A program made the position numbers and the translations under genes. The notes below the pieces were generated by a model. That model was not told the origin of the DNA. It ran no database searches and saw only the letters and a list, made by a program, of their open reading frames with translations. Shown in pieces: positions 15,618 to 23,841 of a stretch of DNA of 38,773 nt; within the stretch, counting starts at the first letter, position 1; each line of letters opens with the position of its first letter. Origin of the DNA: a virus; the IMG/VR virus record IMGVR_UViG_3300049215_000821, positions 1 through 38,773 of that record; one strand, 5' to 3'.

Positions 15618-18446
15618 TTAGCCCAATGCCTGACGAACGCGCGAAGGATTGCGCGAAATGATGTTGATGATCTGCTGCTCGCCGACTGCGCTGTCTAGGT
15701 GCTCGCCCAGCAGCGACGCGTCCGGCACGTTCACGAGCTTGACGTTCACGCCACCGCCGCCGCCCGCAACCATGCCGCCCTGAGCGTAGCGCTGCACACC
15801 AGGTGCGCGGCCTTTCGAGAAACCCGGTGTGCCGTTGATTGCATGCAGCAGAGCGAGCACGCCGGGCTTCGCCACGGCAGCAGCGTTCACGACGAACTCT
15901 CCATCCGAGAGCATCGCCGGGATGCTGTCGCTTGTCGACGTTCCCGGTCCTTGGATGTGGCCGCCAGTTGCCGCCGCGACGGCCGCACCTTCACCGCCGC
16001 CGCTGAATATGCTGCCCAGGCCCGAAAGAAATCCGCTACCACCACCGGCCGCACCGCCTGCCGACATCGTCGCAGCAGCAGCCGTGAGCTGCGCAGCAGC
16101 AGCGGTCAGGCTCGCGCCCGCCGTTGTGAGCGTCGTTCCCGCAGTGGTCAATGCGACGCCACCAGCGGCGCCACCGGCCTCCCCAGCAGCACCACCACCG
16201 CCGCCACTGAACAGGTTGCCGATCGCGCTCAGGATGCCGCCTGCTCCACCTTCGCCGCCGCCCCCGCTGCCCGACAGCCACTTGACGAACTGCTTGGCGA
16301 GAAATTCCGATTCCATCTTGGCAAGCGACTGGATGAACGACAGCGCCATGCCACGGAACGCATCGCCCGCGTTCTTCGCATGCGTCACGATGTCGAACAG
16401 CATGGTCGACACGCCGTTCTGGAACGCGTTCTCGGCCGTCTGCTTGAGCGCGGCCATATGCTGGCCGGCTTCGTCGGTCGCCGTCTTGATCTCGTCGATC
16501 TTCAGGCGGAACTGCTCGGCCTGGGCGATCACAGTCGGGTCGCCGGTGGCCTTGGCGAGTTCCTCCAGTTTCCGCGCCGTCTCGTCCAGCAACGGCAGGC
16601 GCGAGCGCTCCAGCTCGATGATTTGCTGCTCGCCCTGGATCGGGAACAGGACGCCGGCCTTCACCTGATCCTGAATCGCCTTGATCTTCGTCGTCAGGCT
16701 GGTGAGCGTGGCGTCAGCGTCGCGCTTCGTCTCGTCGTAGTTGATCTTCGCCAGGCCCTGATCCTCGTGCTTCTGCAGCACGGCGTCGATCTCAGGCTGT
16801 GGCGCGCCGCTCTTTTGCAGTTCGAGTGCGAGCTTCTCCTTTTCGAGCTGCAGTTGAATGCGAGCCGCATCGGTCTTCTTGCCTTCGAGCGTCAGGAGCT
16901 TCGCCTGTGCGGTGAGCTGTTCCTCGTGCAGCTTGCGCTGCTCCTGCAGCTCCTGCGACGTCAGGCCATTCATCTCGATCTGCCGCTCGATCTCCTTGGC
17001 CTGGATTTCGCCGTCGAGCTTCACCAGTTCGGCGCGCGTCTGCAACGCGTGAGAACCGTCGTCGCCCAGCGGCGCTGGCGTGGCAGCAACGGCCGCACGG
17101 CGCCGCTTCAGGATCGAGATTTCCTCGTCGATCCTGGCGTTCAGCATGTTCTTGCGGTCAGCGAAGTATTGCGCGAGCGCGATCTTGCCCTGCTCGTAGG
17201 CTTGCCTCTCGGCTTCCTCCTTGAGCTTGGCCTGCGCCTCGAACACGCGCAGCTCGGCATCGAGCATCGCGTTGATGAGCGCCATGCGAGCGTGCCCGAG
17301 CGCACTCATGTCCTTCTGCACCTGAGTGATTGGGACGTCCTCGCCGCCCTTCGTCTGCGGCTTCTGCGGACCTTCGGTGACGGCCTTCCAGAAATCGCTT
17401 GCTGCCTTCTTCGTGTTGGCGAACGAGTCATCATTGATGCCATCTGCCACAGCAAACCCAGGCATCGACAGCTTGAATGCAGCCTTGGCTTTCTCCCACA
17501 GGCTCGCGCTGCTCATGATGGTCTGCACGTTCTTCTCGATGCCGACACTGATGGCGCCCAGGCCCTCGCCCACGGCCGCACCGATCGTCTGCATGCCCTT
17601 CACCACCACGTTGACGAGCCAGCCGACGATCTCGCCCAGCGCCTTGAATCCGCTTGCGCCCTTGTTGGTGTCGCGGACCATACCGTTCATCGCATCCTGC
17701 ACGCCGGGCATCAGGCCGGTCAGGAATTGCGTCGCCAGGCCCTTACTCGTCTCGCCCATCTCCTTCATCTCGCGCTTCACGCGGCCCATGGCGGCGATGG
17801 TGTCCTTGTCGAGATACAGGCCCATCTCCTTCAGCTTGTCGAGCAGCGTGCCGAATCCCTCGTGCGCGACCTTGTCGAGCGCCGCCTGCATGCCCTGCGC
17901 GCCCTTGCCGAAAAACTGAACCCCGATCGCGGCCCGCTGCGCGGGGTCCTGCACGCCGGCCAGCTTCTTCGTGACCGTTTCCAGCTTCTCGTCGAGACTC
18001 ATCTTCGAGAACTCGCTCGACTTGATCCCGAGTTCGGCCAGCGCGACGGCCATCTTCTTCGAACCCAGCTCGGCCTGGCCCGACGTGACGGCGAACTTCT
18101 GCAGACCCTTGTTCATCGCCTCCTGCGCGGCCTCACTCGGCCCGGCCGCCTTCATGTAGACCTGGATCGCGTCGGTCGACAGGCCGGTCTGCTTGGCGAG
18201 CTTGCCCATGGCGAGCGCATTTGCCTCGACCTCCGACGTCAGCGATTTGAACTTGGCCACGATGGCGCCGACAGCAAACGCCGCAGCGAGCTGGGCAGCG
18301 TAGCCCTTCACGGCGCCCGCGAGCTTGTCGAAAGCCGTCTTGCCCTCGTCGCCGGTCTTTTTCGCCTCGTCACGGATCTGCTTCATCGCGTTGACGACCT
18401 CGGCGACGCCTTCGGCGCTGAGTTTTACGCGAACGTCATCAGCCAT
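15618..18446 (-). CDS. tail tape measure protein
   Basis: This is the longest gene, at 942 residues. The N-terminus (MADDVRVKLSAEGVAEVVNA) and a hydrophobic segment (AAQLAAAFAVGAIVAKF) are followed by FGKGAQGMQ. A long helical, charged coiled-coil body (about 400-680), Ala/Gly-rich low-complexity stretches and a C-terminal GGHIQGPGTSTSDSIPAM then DGEFVVNAAAVAK motif, widespread in lambda-like tape measures, complete it. It sets tail length and helps DNA ejection. The start overlaps the stop of the frameshifted chaperone extension by 8 bp (ATGGCTGA). Confidence 0.95.
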   Translation of the reverse strand: MADDVRVKLSAEGVAEVVNAMKQIRDEAKKTGDEGKTAFDKLAGAVKGYAAQLAAAFAVGAIVAKFKSLTSEVEANALAMGKLAKQTGLSTDAIQVYMKAAGPSEAAQEAMNKGLQKFAVTSGQAELGSKKMAVALAELGIKSSEFSKMSLDEKLETVTKKLAGVQDPAQRAAIGVQFFGKGAQGMQAALDKVAHEGFGTLLDKLKEMGLYLDKDTIAAMGRVKREMKEMGETSKGLATQFLTGLMPGVQDAMNGMVRDTNKGASGFKALGEIVGWLVNVVVKGMQTIGAAVGEGLGAISVGIEKNVQTIMSSASLWEKAKAAFKLSMPGFAVADGINDDSFANTKKAASDFWKAVTEGPQKPQTKGGEDVPITQVQKDMSALGHARMALINAMLDAELRVFEAQAKLKEEAERQAYEQGKIALAQYFADRKNMLNARIDEEISILKRRRAAVAATPAPLGDDGSHALQTRAELVKLDGEIQAKEIERQIEMNGLTSQELQEQRKLHEEQLTAQAKLLTLEGKKTDAARIQLQLEKEKLALELQKSGAPQPEIDAVLQKHEDQGLAKINYDETKRDADATLTSLTTKIKAIQDQVKAGVLFPIQGEQQIIELERSRLPLLDETARKLEELAKATGDPTVIAQAEQFRLKIDEIKTATDEAGQHMAALKQTAENAFQNGVSTMLFDIVTHAKNAGDAFRGMALSFIQSLAKMESEFLAKQFVKWLSGSGGGGEGGAGGILSAIGNLFSGGGGGAAGEAGGAAGGVALTTAGTTLTTAGASLTAAAAQLTAAAATMSAGGAAGGGSGFLSGLGSIFSGGGEGAAVAAATGGHIQGPGTSTSDSIPAMLSDGEFVVNAAAVAKPGVLALLHAINGTPGFSKGRAPGVQRYAQGGMVAGGGGGVNVKLVNVPDASLLGEHLDSAVGEQQIINIISRNPSRVRQALG

Positions 18447-18801
18447 TGTTCTCGGTCCTCGTCACGATCGAATCGCCGCGCAGAATCTTCGGCAGAGGTG
18501 GCGGCTTCACATCGCCCTTCGTGTACGGCGCCTGGGGCGCCCACACCAGTACGGCCAACTCATAATCCTTGCGTGCGCGCTCGCGCAGCAGATGCGCGTA
18601 ACGCAGCAAACCCTCTCGCACCGGCCACTGCAAAATCACCTGCGCGCGGTCGGGGTCGTATTCCGCCAGTTCGCGGATCAGGTATCCCCAATCCCCGTAG
18701 TGGAGGCATCCTCGTTCGCGCGGCGCGCGTCCTCGCCCTTCGCCGTCGCCGAAGATCTCGTCGAAGTCGGCGAAGATGAGAGCGCGCTCACGAAAAAAAA
18801 A
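18439..18801 (-). CDS. tail assembly chaperone, frameshift extension (T part of G/GT)
   Basis: After a -1 shift in the T run, the alternative frame stays open for about 120 codons to TGA at 18439-18441. It reads FFFRERALIFADFDEIFGDG, then LHYGDWGYLIRELAEYDPDR, VILQWPVREGLLRYAHLL and RARKDYELAVLVWA. This is coding-quality sequence with no start of its own near its beginning; only internal GTG codons exist (for example 18639). By analogy with lambda gpGT it is made as a low-level fusion of about 233 residues that recruits the tape measure and tail tube proteins. The frame and heptamer are seen; frameshift use is inferred from family behaviour. Confidence 0.8.
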   Translation of the reverse strand, partial: FFFRERALIFADFDEIFGDGEGRGRAPRERGCLHYGDWGYLIRELAEYDPDRAQVILQWPVREGLLRYAHLLRERARKDYELAVLVWAPQAPYTKGDVKPPPLPKILRGDSIVTRTENNG

Positions 18802-19139
18802 GCGAGAATCCCGCCGATCTTCATGCGCAGCTCGCGCTTCGACGCTTCATCGGTGACGTTGCCGAAAAACTCGGCCGTCTGCGCGGCAAGGGCGGGCGTC
18901 CATTCCTTCGGGTCCATGCCGGCCGGCATCATCATGCCGCCGAGGATTTCCAGGACGGCGCCGCTCTCCCAGGCAATCGTCGCCAGGCGCTCGATGAACT
19001 CGTCGTGCGACTCGCCCTCGCGCAGGGCGGCGTCAGCCAGCCCGGCCTCGCGCACCTTGCGCGTGACCCAAATGTCGTGTGCGAACGTGCCGTTCTTGAT
19101 CTGCTCGAACGCACGTCCTTCGATGACGATCTTCTGCAT
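18678..19139 (-). CDS. tail assembly chaperone, gpG-like
   Basis: The 153-residue zero-frame product begins MQKIVIEGRAFEQIKNGTFA, with HDIWVTRKVREAGLADAALR and a helical body. It ends in a low-complexity Ser/Thr/Arg tail after ILAFFFVSALSS. The tail is the sequence read when the ribosome does not shift. Its place between the tail tube and the tape measure genes is the canonical one. GAGAGG precedes the ATG at 19139; an upstream in-frame ATG (19208) is less likely. Confidence 0.85.
   Translation of the reverse strand: MQKIVIEGRAFEQIKNGTFAHDIWVTRKVREAGLADAALREGESHDEFIERLATIAWESGAVLEILGGMMMPAGMDPKEWTPALAAQTAEFFGNVTDEASKRELRMKIGGILAFFFVSALSSSPTSTRSSATAKGEDARRANEDASTTGIGDT
18793..18801 (-). promoter_or_regulatory. 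programmed -1 frameshift site, nine T residues
   Basis: On the minus strand GC-TTTTTTTTT-CGTGAG contains the slippery heptamer T-TTT-TTT (or T-TTT-TTC) in the zero frame GCT TTT TTT TTC. Shifting back one base joins the gpG-like frame to the open downstream frame that ends just inside the tape measure gene. Such sites between G and T are near universal in siphophages. Confidence 0.82.
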
Positions 19140-19230
19140 TTGCTTCTGCCTCTCAGGTGGAAAAATGGGGCCGGGCACTTTCGCGCGCGGCCCCAAACTC
19201 TCAGGCACCCACCGCCTTCAAGGAGACTCG

Positions 19231-20016
19231 TTACGCGGTCTGGATCAGGCGGTACAGCGGCTCGTTCGGGTGGCCGATCGGGTCCTGGATCACCATGCCC
19301 TCGATCGTCCAGTTGCCGAAGTCGTCCGCGATGAAGCCCAGGTTGCCGTTCGGCGTGAACATCACGTGCCAGAACTCGGCCTCGAAGGTCGGACCCTTAA
19401 CGGGGTTGCCCTTGAAACGGATGTACATGTCAACGCTCGATGCCACGCCGCCGACCACCGTGTTGAACTGGTACGTCGCGTAGGTGTAGTCGACGGTCAG
19501 CGTGTCAGTCGGCAGGATCGAGCCGCCTGGCAGGATTTGAATCCGGCCGCTCGCCGCATCGATCGCGTAGTCGGTCCCGAGCACCTTCGTGGAGACCCCG
19601 TCGTGCAGCGTGACCGCCGAGATGTTGCGGAACTTGGTCGGATAGAACGCGCCAGCAAGCGGCGCGCTCGTCAGCGTCTCGCCGGTCACGCTCGCGCCCG
19701 TGACATTGATGCTGCCCTGGTTGCCCATCAGCGCGTTCGCCAGGTTGAACAGGCTGTACTCGTCGCCGGTGATCTTCAGCGAGTGCGTCTGGCGCGTCAC
19801 GGCGCGAGCGTAGAGCGCCGACGACGGGTCCATCGACTCGTACTTTTCCTTCACGTCGGCCTTCGGCGTCAGCTCCAGGCCCGTGCAGTTGCCGAGATCG
19901 AATTCGCCCGTGCGCACGAGTATTCCGTTGACGAGCTGCAGACGATCGCCGTAAATCTTGCCGCGCCCGAGCATCACATTGTTCGGGTTCGGCGCCATTG
20001 CCAGTGGTGCGGTCAT
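19231..20016 (-). CDS. major tail tube protein
   Basis: The 261-residue protein has the tail-tube pattern: an N-terminal GRGKIYGDRL, GEFDLGNCTGLELTPKADVK, a YESMDPSSALYAR loop, and beta strands including RQTHSLKITGDEYSLFNLAN and DTLTVDYTYATYQFNTVVGG. It ends in EFWHVMFTPNG and FIADDFGNWTIEG. Position between the tail terminator and the chaperone pair matches lambda gpV. It polymerises into the tail tube. Structure-level homology is confident by context; no alternative is apparent. Confidence 0.88.
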   Translation of the reverse strand: MTAPLAMAPNPNNVMLGRGKIYGDRLQLVNGILVRTGEFDLGNCTGLELTPKADVKEKYESMDPSSALYARAVTRQTHSLKITGDEYSLFNLANALMGNQGSINVTGASVTGETLTSAPLAGAFYPTKFRNISAVTLHDGVSTKVLGTDYAIDAASGRIQILPGGSILPTDTLTVDYTYATYQFNTVVGGVASSVDMYIRFKGNPVKGPTFEAEFWHVMFTPNGNLGFIADDFGNWTIEGMVIQDPIGHPNEPLYRLIQTA

Positions 20017-20031
20017 GATGAAATCCTCCGA

Positions 20032-20481
20032 TTATTGGGTCTTCGTTGCGTCGGCCCGAAGCGTCTGGTACTCGACACGGAAGTCGACCGCCGCCGCCGC
20101 GACTTGAAAAGTGCCTTCGTCGTACTGCCAGTTGATCTCGTGCTCGACCGTATCGTTCGCCAGGCCGCCGAACTGCTGGCCACCGAGCGCCTGGGTAAGC
20201 CAGGCCAGAATCGGGTCAAGCGCCTGGTCAGCGGGATCGCCCTGGGCGTACACCACAAAGCGCAGGTAAAGATCGCGCGTGATGATCGGCCCCCAGCGAC
20301 CGGTCGCGGACCTGTCGTTGATGACTTCGCGGAAAGGGAAGCAGGTGATCGCAGGCAGTTGTGCCTGCTCGCTCGGCTGCATGATCGTTCGCACACACGC
20401 AGGCACGCCAGTCGGGGCGCCGACGTTCACTGCAACGACCGCCGCCGCGATGATTTGCTCTCGAATTGTGCTCGTGCTCAT
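20032..20481 (-). CDS. tail terminator protein, gpU-like
   Basis: The 149-residue protein begins with a helix (MSTSTIREQIIAAAVVAVN). It contains AQLPAITCFPFREVI, an ITRDLYLRFVVYAQGDP strand pair, a helix (ALDPILAWLTQALGG) and a final beta strand, the usual pattern of minor tail U / tail terminator proteins. Such proteins cap the tail tube as a hexameric ring and join it to the head. It lies directly after the FII-like gene and before the tail tube gene, in canonical order. Confidence 0.8.
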   Translation of the reverse strand: MSTSTIREQIIAAAVVAVNVGAPTGVPACVRTIMQPSEQAQLPAITCFPFREVINDRSATGRWGPIITRDLYLRFVVYAQGDPADQALDPILAWLTQALGGQQFGGLANDTVEHEINWQYDEGTFQVAAAAVDFRVEYQTLRADATKTQ

Positions 20482-20482
20482 G

Positions 20483-20794
20483 TCAGTTTGTGCAAAGCAA
20501 GTGCGTCATGGCGCCATCCGTCTGCTGCAATCGATCGCGGATCGTGTAGGTCACACCGTCCACGGTGATTGGCTTCTGGATAGCGTTGTTCGACGCCAGG
20601 CTCGGGAATGCGCTGGTTTGCAGCATCACCGTAATCGCCTTGTTCACAACGCCCGCGATACCGTTTTCTTTCAGCGTCACGTTGTCCACGTAATCGACGA
20701 TGCCCTTCTGGTCCGTGATGCCGTCGAACACCACTGGCACGCCGAAGTCGGCGAGCATCGCGGGAAGGTCGGCATCACGGTAGAAGGTCGGCAT
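20483..20794 (-). CDS. head-tail joining protein, gpFII-like
   Basis: This small beta-rich protein (103 residues) contains DLPAMLADFGVPVVFDG, QKGIVDYVDN and a C-terminal VDGVTYTIRDRLQQTDG. That matches the Phage_attach/FII pattern, in which an N-terminal ATLAxFGVPV-type motif and a PxVxVxGxxYxVxxxxxxxxG ending are typical. It would form the head-tail interface ring. It sits 2 bp upstream of the tail terminator gene and is preceded by the 61-residue head protein. Confidence 0.82.
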   Translation of the reverse strand: MPTFYRDADLPAMLADFGVPVVFDGITDQKGIVDYVDNVTLKENGIAGVVNKAITVMLQTSAFPSLASNNAIQKPITVDGVTYTIRDRLQQTDGAMTHLLCTN

Positions 20795-20797
20795 CGA

Positions 20798-20983
20798 TTA
20801 CTCCTTGGCTTGGCCGTTGCCGGTGGTCGGCGCCGTGCTCGGGGCTTCGGCCGGGGACAACGCCCCCAGCTTCACCAGGTGCTCGGCATCTTCCTCATCC
20901 AGCTTGACCACATCACCTTCCTTCAGGTCTTTCTTCGTCAGGCCGGTGATGTGCCAGTTCGCGCGGAATTGCTTGTCAGCCAT
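20798..20983 (-). CDS. small head-region protein
   Basis: The 61-residue protein has the core NWHITGLTKKDLKEGDVVKL followed by DEEDAEHLVKLGALSPAE and a disordered Pro/Thr/Ala tail. Small proteins of this kind are found between the capsid and head-tail joining genes of many lambda-like phages; their role is not established, but assembly or packaging-linked functions have been proposed. It starts 6 bp after the capsid gene stop. Confidence 0.75.
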   Translation of the reverse strand: MADKQFRANWHITGLTKKDLKEGDVVKLDEEDAEHLVKLGALSPAEAPSTAPTTGNGQAKE

Positions 20984-20989
20984 GATGGA

Positions 20990-21952
20990 TTAGCTCCCCA
21001 CCGCGTTCTGGAACAGGTACGCGACGTTGGACGCGGCGATGATCTCCTTGAGCGACTCGCCCACGCGGACGCGCGTACCACCGCGCAGACCGATGTCCGG
21101 GTCGTTCTCGATCACGCCGGCCAGGCGCTGGCCCCATTCGGCGGTGTAACCGAAGGTGATGATGCCGGTCGGCGACGAGACCACCGGCGTGCGGTAGTAC
21201 ATGATCGCGTCAGTGCCCCACACGCGCTGCAGGCTCACGGACTGGCCCTTCTTCGCCGTATTGATCCAGCCCTCGCCGACGATGATCTCGTCGAACTCGA
21301 ACAGGTTGGCGAGGAACTGCTGCGGGACGATGCCGGTGTCGCCGGTCGTGCCGTTGTACGCCTTCACGATCGTCGGGTGCGATGCCAGGCGCGTGAACAC
21401 GCGGCGGCCCATCACCATCACGTTCGGGCGGATGATGAGCGAGTCGCGGGCATCCGTGATGTCCTGAATGGGCGTGCTCGTGGTGAATTGATCCCACTGA
21501 GCGCCGCCAGACAGCGTGCGCTTGTTCGCGGTCGGGTAGTTCGCCGGGTTGCGCACCAGGTTGGCGACGCGGACTTCGCGGTCCAGCGCGATCAGATCGG
21601 TCAGCAGCTCGGTGCTACGAGCTTCCGGGTCGATCGGGTACACACCTTGCGTCTTCATCGCAGCGCGAGCGTTGTTGATGTCTGCCTGCGGGATCGCTTC
21701 TTCCAGACCGAAATCCAGCGTGGTCGCGGTCTGTTCGGTTGCGGTCCAGTCGATCTCGTTGACGTCGCCCTTGCGACCGACACGGGTGTCGGGCACGGTG
21801 AACGCATCACCGAGCGTGTACTGAGACCACTTGAACACCGAGCTGTCCACCGGGATGCGCGGAAGCACATCGTCCGCGACCAGGCGCTGGTTACGATATG
21901 CCAGCGTGATCGCGGTCAGCCGGGGCTGAATGACAAACGGAGCTTGTGCCAT
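20990..21952 (-). CDS. major capsid protein
   Basis: The 320-residue protein shows a pattern common to lambda gpE-class capsid proteins of proteobacterial phages. It has an N-terminal RLTAITLAYRNQRLVADDVL, VFKWSQYTLGDAFTVPDTRV, an acidic loop (QADINNARAAMKTQG) and a long helix (LLTDLIALDREVRVANLV). NVMVMGRRVFTRLASHPTI and FGYTAEWGQRLAG near the end complete it. It follows the decoration protein gene and scaffold, in canonical order. It would form the icosahedral shell. Confidence 0.92.
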   Translation of the reverse strand: MAQAPFVIQPRLTAITLAYRNQRLVADDVLPRIPVDSSVFKWSQYTLGDAFTVPDTRVGRKGDVNEIDWTATEQTATTLDFGLEEAIPQADINNARAAMKTQGVYPIDPEARSTELLTDLIALDREVRVANLVRNPANYPTANKRTLSGGAQWDQFTTSTPIQDITDARDSLIIRPNVMVMGRRVFTRLASHPTIVKAYNGTTGDTGIVPQQFLANLFEFDEIIVGEGWINTAKKGQSVSLQRVWGTDAIMYYRTPVVSSPTGIITFGYTAEWGQRLAGVIENDPDIGLRGGTRVRVGESLKEIIAASNVAYLFQNAVGS

Positions 21953-21980
21953 ATTCGATTTCTCCTAATTCGTTCTGGCC

Positions 21981-22352
21981 TTAGCCGTGGATTTGGCCGA
22001 GTGCGATCAACACCTCGATCACGTCACCGGAAACGCCGCCGTAGCGAGCGCGGCCAATCACATTGGCGACTGCGCCCGATGCCGGCGCTGCGGTGATGGC
22101 GTGACCATTCGCATCGCTGGTGAGCCAGTCGCCCGCGTTCACGGTCCCGCCGAGTTGCACGTACGGCGTGCCCCCGTGCACTACGTCAGCGCGCTCGCCT
22201 TGCGCAGCAGCGATTTCGGTCGTCACGCCCATCAGCGAGTCGGTCGCGGCAGCGGCGGCAACGACCGTGAAGTCGGCCGAGAACTTGACGATCTGGTACG
22301 GCGTCAGCGCGCCACCTGCGTCGTAGGTCTTGATGAAACCGGGATTAGCCAT
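21981..22352 (-). CDS. capsid decoration (cement) protein, DUF2190-like
   Basis: This 123-residue Ala/Gly-rich beta protein has the DUF2190 pattern: KTYDAGGALTPYQIVKFSAD, DSLMGVTTEIAAAQGERADV, YVQLGGTVNAGDWLTSDANG and GDVIEVLIALGQ. Members of this class form trimers or spikes that stabilise the expanded capsid, like lambda gpD. Its ATG overlaps the protease/scaffold stop by 8 bp (ATGGCTAA), ensuring coupled expression. It lies between scaffold and capsid genes. Confidence 0.85.
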   Translation of the reverse strand: MANPGFIKTYDAGGALTPYQIVKFSADFTVVAAAAATDSLMGVTTEIAAAQGERADVVHGGTPYVQLGGTVNAGDWLTSDANGHAITAAPASGAVANVIGRARYGGVSGDVIEVLIALGQIHG

Positions 22353-22884
22353 GACGGGCCTCCTTCTTCATTTGGGCGGTGACGTGGGCGACGGCTTCGG
22401 CGGTGCTCATGCGGACGCCCATCTTTGCCTGCTCGGCCTGGTAAATCTGAGCGCGCTTGGCAACAACGGCGACCTGCTGCATGCCGATGCCGCGCGCCTT
22501 CTTGCCGGGCTTCCCACCGGACGGCGACGCGCTGGCGGAATCGTCGTCAGCCATCTCCTCGTCGTCCTCTTCGTCTTCGTCCTCATCGCCCGGAGCCGGT
22601 GCGGCAGCGTTGGGCACGGTCGATGCGTTCGCGTCGGAGCGCAGGGCGGCCAGGCGATCTTCCTTCTTCGCCTTTTCCGCCTGCAGCACCTTCACGGCCG
22701 CTTCCGGGCCACTGGTCTTGCCGTCGAACTTGAGCGATGCGATCAGGGCCTCGTGGCCCGGCATCGATTGAGCTTCCACATCCTGGATGCGTTGGCGTTC
22801 GGCTTCGGCGCCGGTTTGACGGCCCTCCGCAATCAGCGCCTCGGCGACCTGCGGATGTTCAGCCTTGAGCTTCTGAACGTCCAT
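22345..22884 (-). CDS. internal scaffold protein (Nu3-like) nested in the protease gene
   Basis: An in-frame ATG at 22884 (MDVQKLKAEHPQVAEAL) has a strong AAAGGAGAG about 7 nt upstream, inside the protease gene. It would give a 179-residue protein made only of the C-terminal part: helical, with EAERQRIQDVEAQS, KVLQAEKAKKEDRLAALRS, an acidic run and a basic C-terminus. This copies lambda, where scaffold Nu3 starts within protease gene C. The ribosome binding site is seen; independent translation is inferred. Confidence 0.7.
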   Translation of the reverse strand: MDVQKLKAEHPQVAEALIAEGRQTGAEAERQRIQDVEAQSMPGHEALIASLKFDGKTSGPEAAVKVLQAEKAKKEDRLAALRSDANASTVPNAAAPAPGDEDEDEEDDEEMADDDSASASPSGGKPGKKARGIGMQQVAVVAKRAQIYQAEQAKMGVRMSTAEAVAHVTAQMKKEARHG

Positions 22885-23841
22885 GTCGGACTCTCCTTTG
22901 CTGGTTGATTGAGCTTCTGCCGTCTGCGAAACACCGTCGCCTTCGGCCACTTGCGTGGTTACTGCTGGGGTTGCGCTCGCTCCCGGTTCGTCCTCCGCGC
23001 TGGAGAATTCGCCGCTTGCCAAGCGCCCGATGAGTTCGTCAAGGGTGGCAACACCGTCCACCAATCCCGCGCTCACCGCTTGCTGGCCGATGAAAATGCG
23101 ACCATCGGCCATGTTCTCGATCACCGTCTCGGCCGTGGTGCCGCGATTGCGCGCCACGTCGTTGACAAAAATGCTGTAGGTGTAGTCGACCTGATCCTGG
23201 ATCGTCTGCCGACCTTCAGGCGACAGCGGCGCGTACTGCGACGCGATGCGCTTGTACTTGCCCGCCGCGATCTCAGTGGTTTTTACTCCGCGCTGCGCCT
23301 CAGACCCGGACACATCCATGTGAGCTGTCACCACGCCGATCGAACCGATTGTGGTGGTGTCGCTGCTGGCGAACACCTGGTCGGCCGCGCTGCCAATCCA
23401 GTACGCAGCGCTCGCCATCGTGCCGTCCGCCAGCGCGAGAATCGGCTTCTTGCCACGAGCGTTGTAGATCAGGTTCGACAGCTCCTGCGTGCCGTCGACG
23501 GTGCCACCAGGCGAGTCGACGCACAGGATGATCGCGGACACGGCCGGATCATCGACCGCCGCCTGAATGTCCTGGCCGAGCAGTTGCATGCTCGTGCCGC
23601 CGCTGATCTGCATCAGCAGGTTCATGCGCTTCGCCAGCACGCCATCAACGGGAATCACGGCGACGCTGCCAACCATGTAGTAGCCGCTCGTAGAACCGCG
23701 CAAGGGCTGACCGATGCGGGCCTCGACGCTCTTCAGGTCGATCTTTTCGCCACGGCAGTGCCGGCCGTAGATCTCCTGCACCTCGCGGTACATGTCCGGC
23801 GTCACCGCCCAGGGTGCGCTCACGATATCGATCAGGCGCAT
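22345..23841 (-). CDS. S49-family head maturation protease with C-terminal scaffold domain
   Basis: The 498-residue protein has an SppA/ClpP-like S49 domain (residues about 50-290). It includes VAVIPVDGVLAKR, ILCVDSPGGTVDG, the nucleophile region DGTMASAAYWIGSAADQVFA (Ser about 144), TIGSIGVVTAHMDVSG and the Lys-bearing GKYKRIAS (about 195). After a linker, residues 320-498 form the helical scaffold with an acidic run (DEDEDEEDDEE). Like lambda gpC it would process the scaffold and proteins at the portal. The ATG at 23841 has GGAG upstream; it lies after the portal gene and a possible small ORF. Confidence 0.93.
   Translation of the reverse strand: MRLIDIVSAPWAVTPDMYREVQEIYGRHCRGEKIDLKSVEARIGQPLRGSTSGYYMVGSVAVIPVDGVLAKRMNLLMQISGGTSMQLLGQDIQAAVDDPAVSAIILCVDSPGGTVDGTQELSNLIYNARGKKPILALADGTMASAAYWIGSAADQVFASSDTTTIGSIGVVTAHMDVSGSEAQRGVKTTEIAAGKYKRIASQYAPLSPEGRQTIQDQVDYTYSIFVNDVARNRGTTAETVIENMADGRIFIGQQAVSAGLVDGVATLDELIGRLASGEFSSAEDEPGASATPAVTTQVAEGDGVSQTAEAQSTSKGESDMDVQKLKAEHPQVAEALIAEGRQTGAEAERQRIQDVEAQSMPGHEALIASLKFDGKTSGPEAAVKVLQAEKAKKEDRLAALRSDANASTVPNAAAPAPGDEDEDEEDDEEMADDDSASASPSGGKPGKKARGIGMQQVAVVAKRAQIYQAEQAKMGVRMSTAEAVAHVTAQMKKEARHG

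Noticed and set aside
15699-18779. A 1026-codon plus-strand open frame
   Set aside because: It mirrors the tape measure and chaperone genes, is rich in Arg, His and Leu, has no ribosome binding site and no recognisable domain. It is a high-GC antisense shadow.
18325-22096. Long plus-strand frames of 747 and 605 codons opposite tail tube, terminator and capsid genes
   Set aside because: The minus-strand genes in canonical lambda order explain the region, and the plus frames have no motifs.
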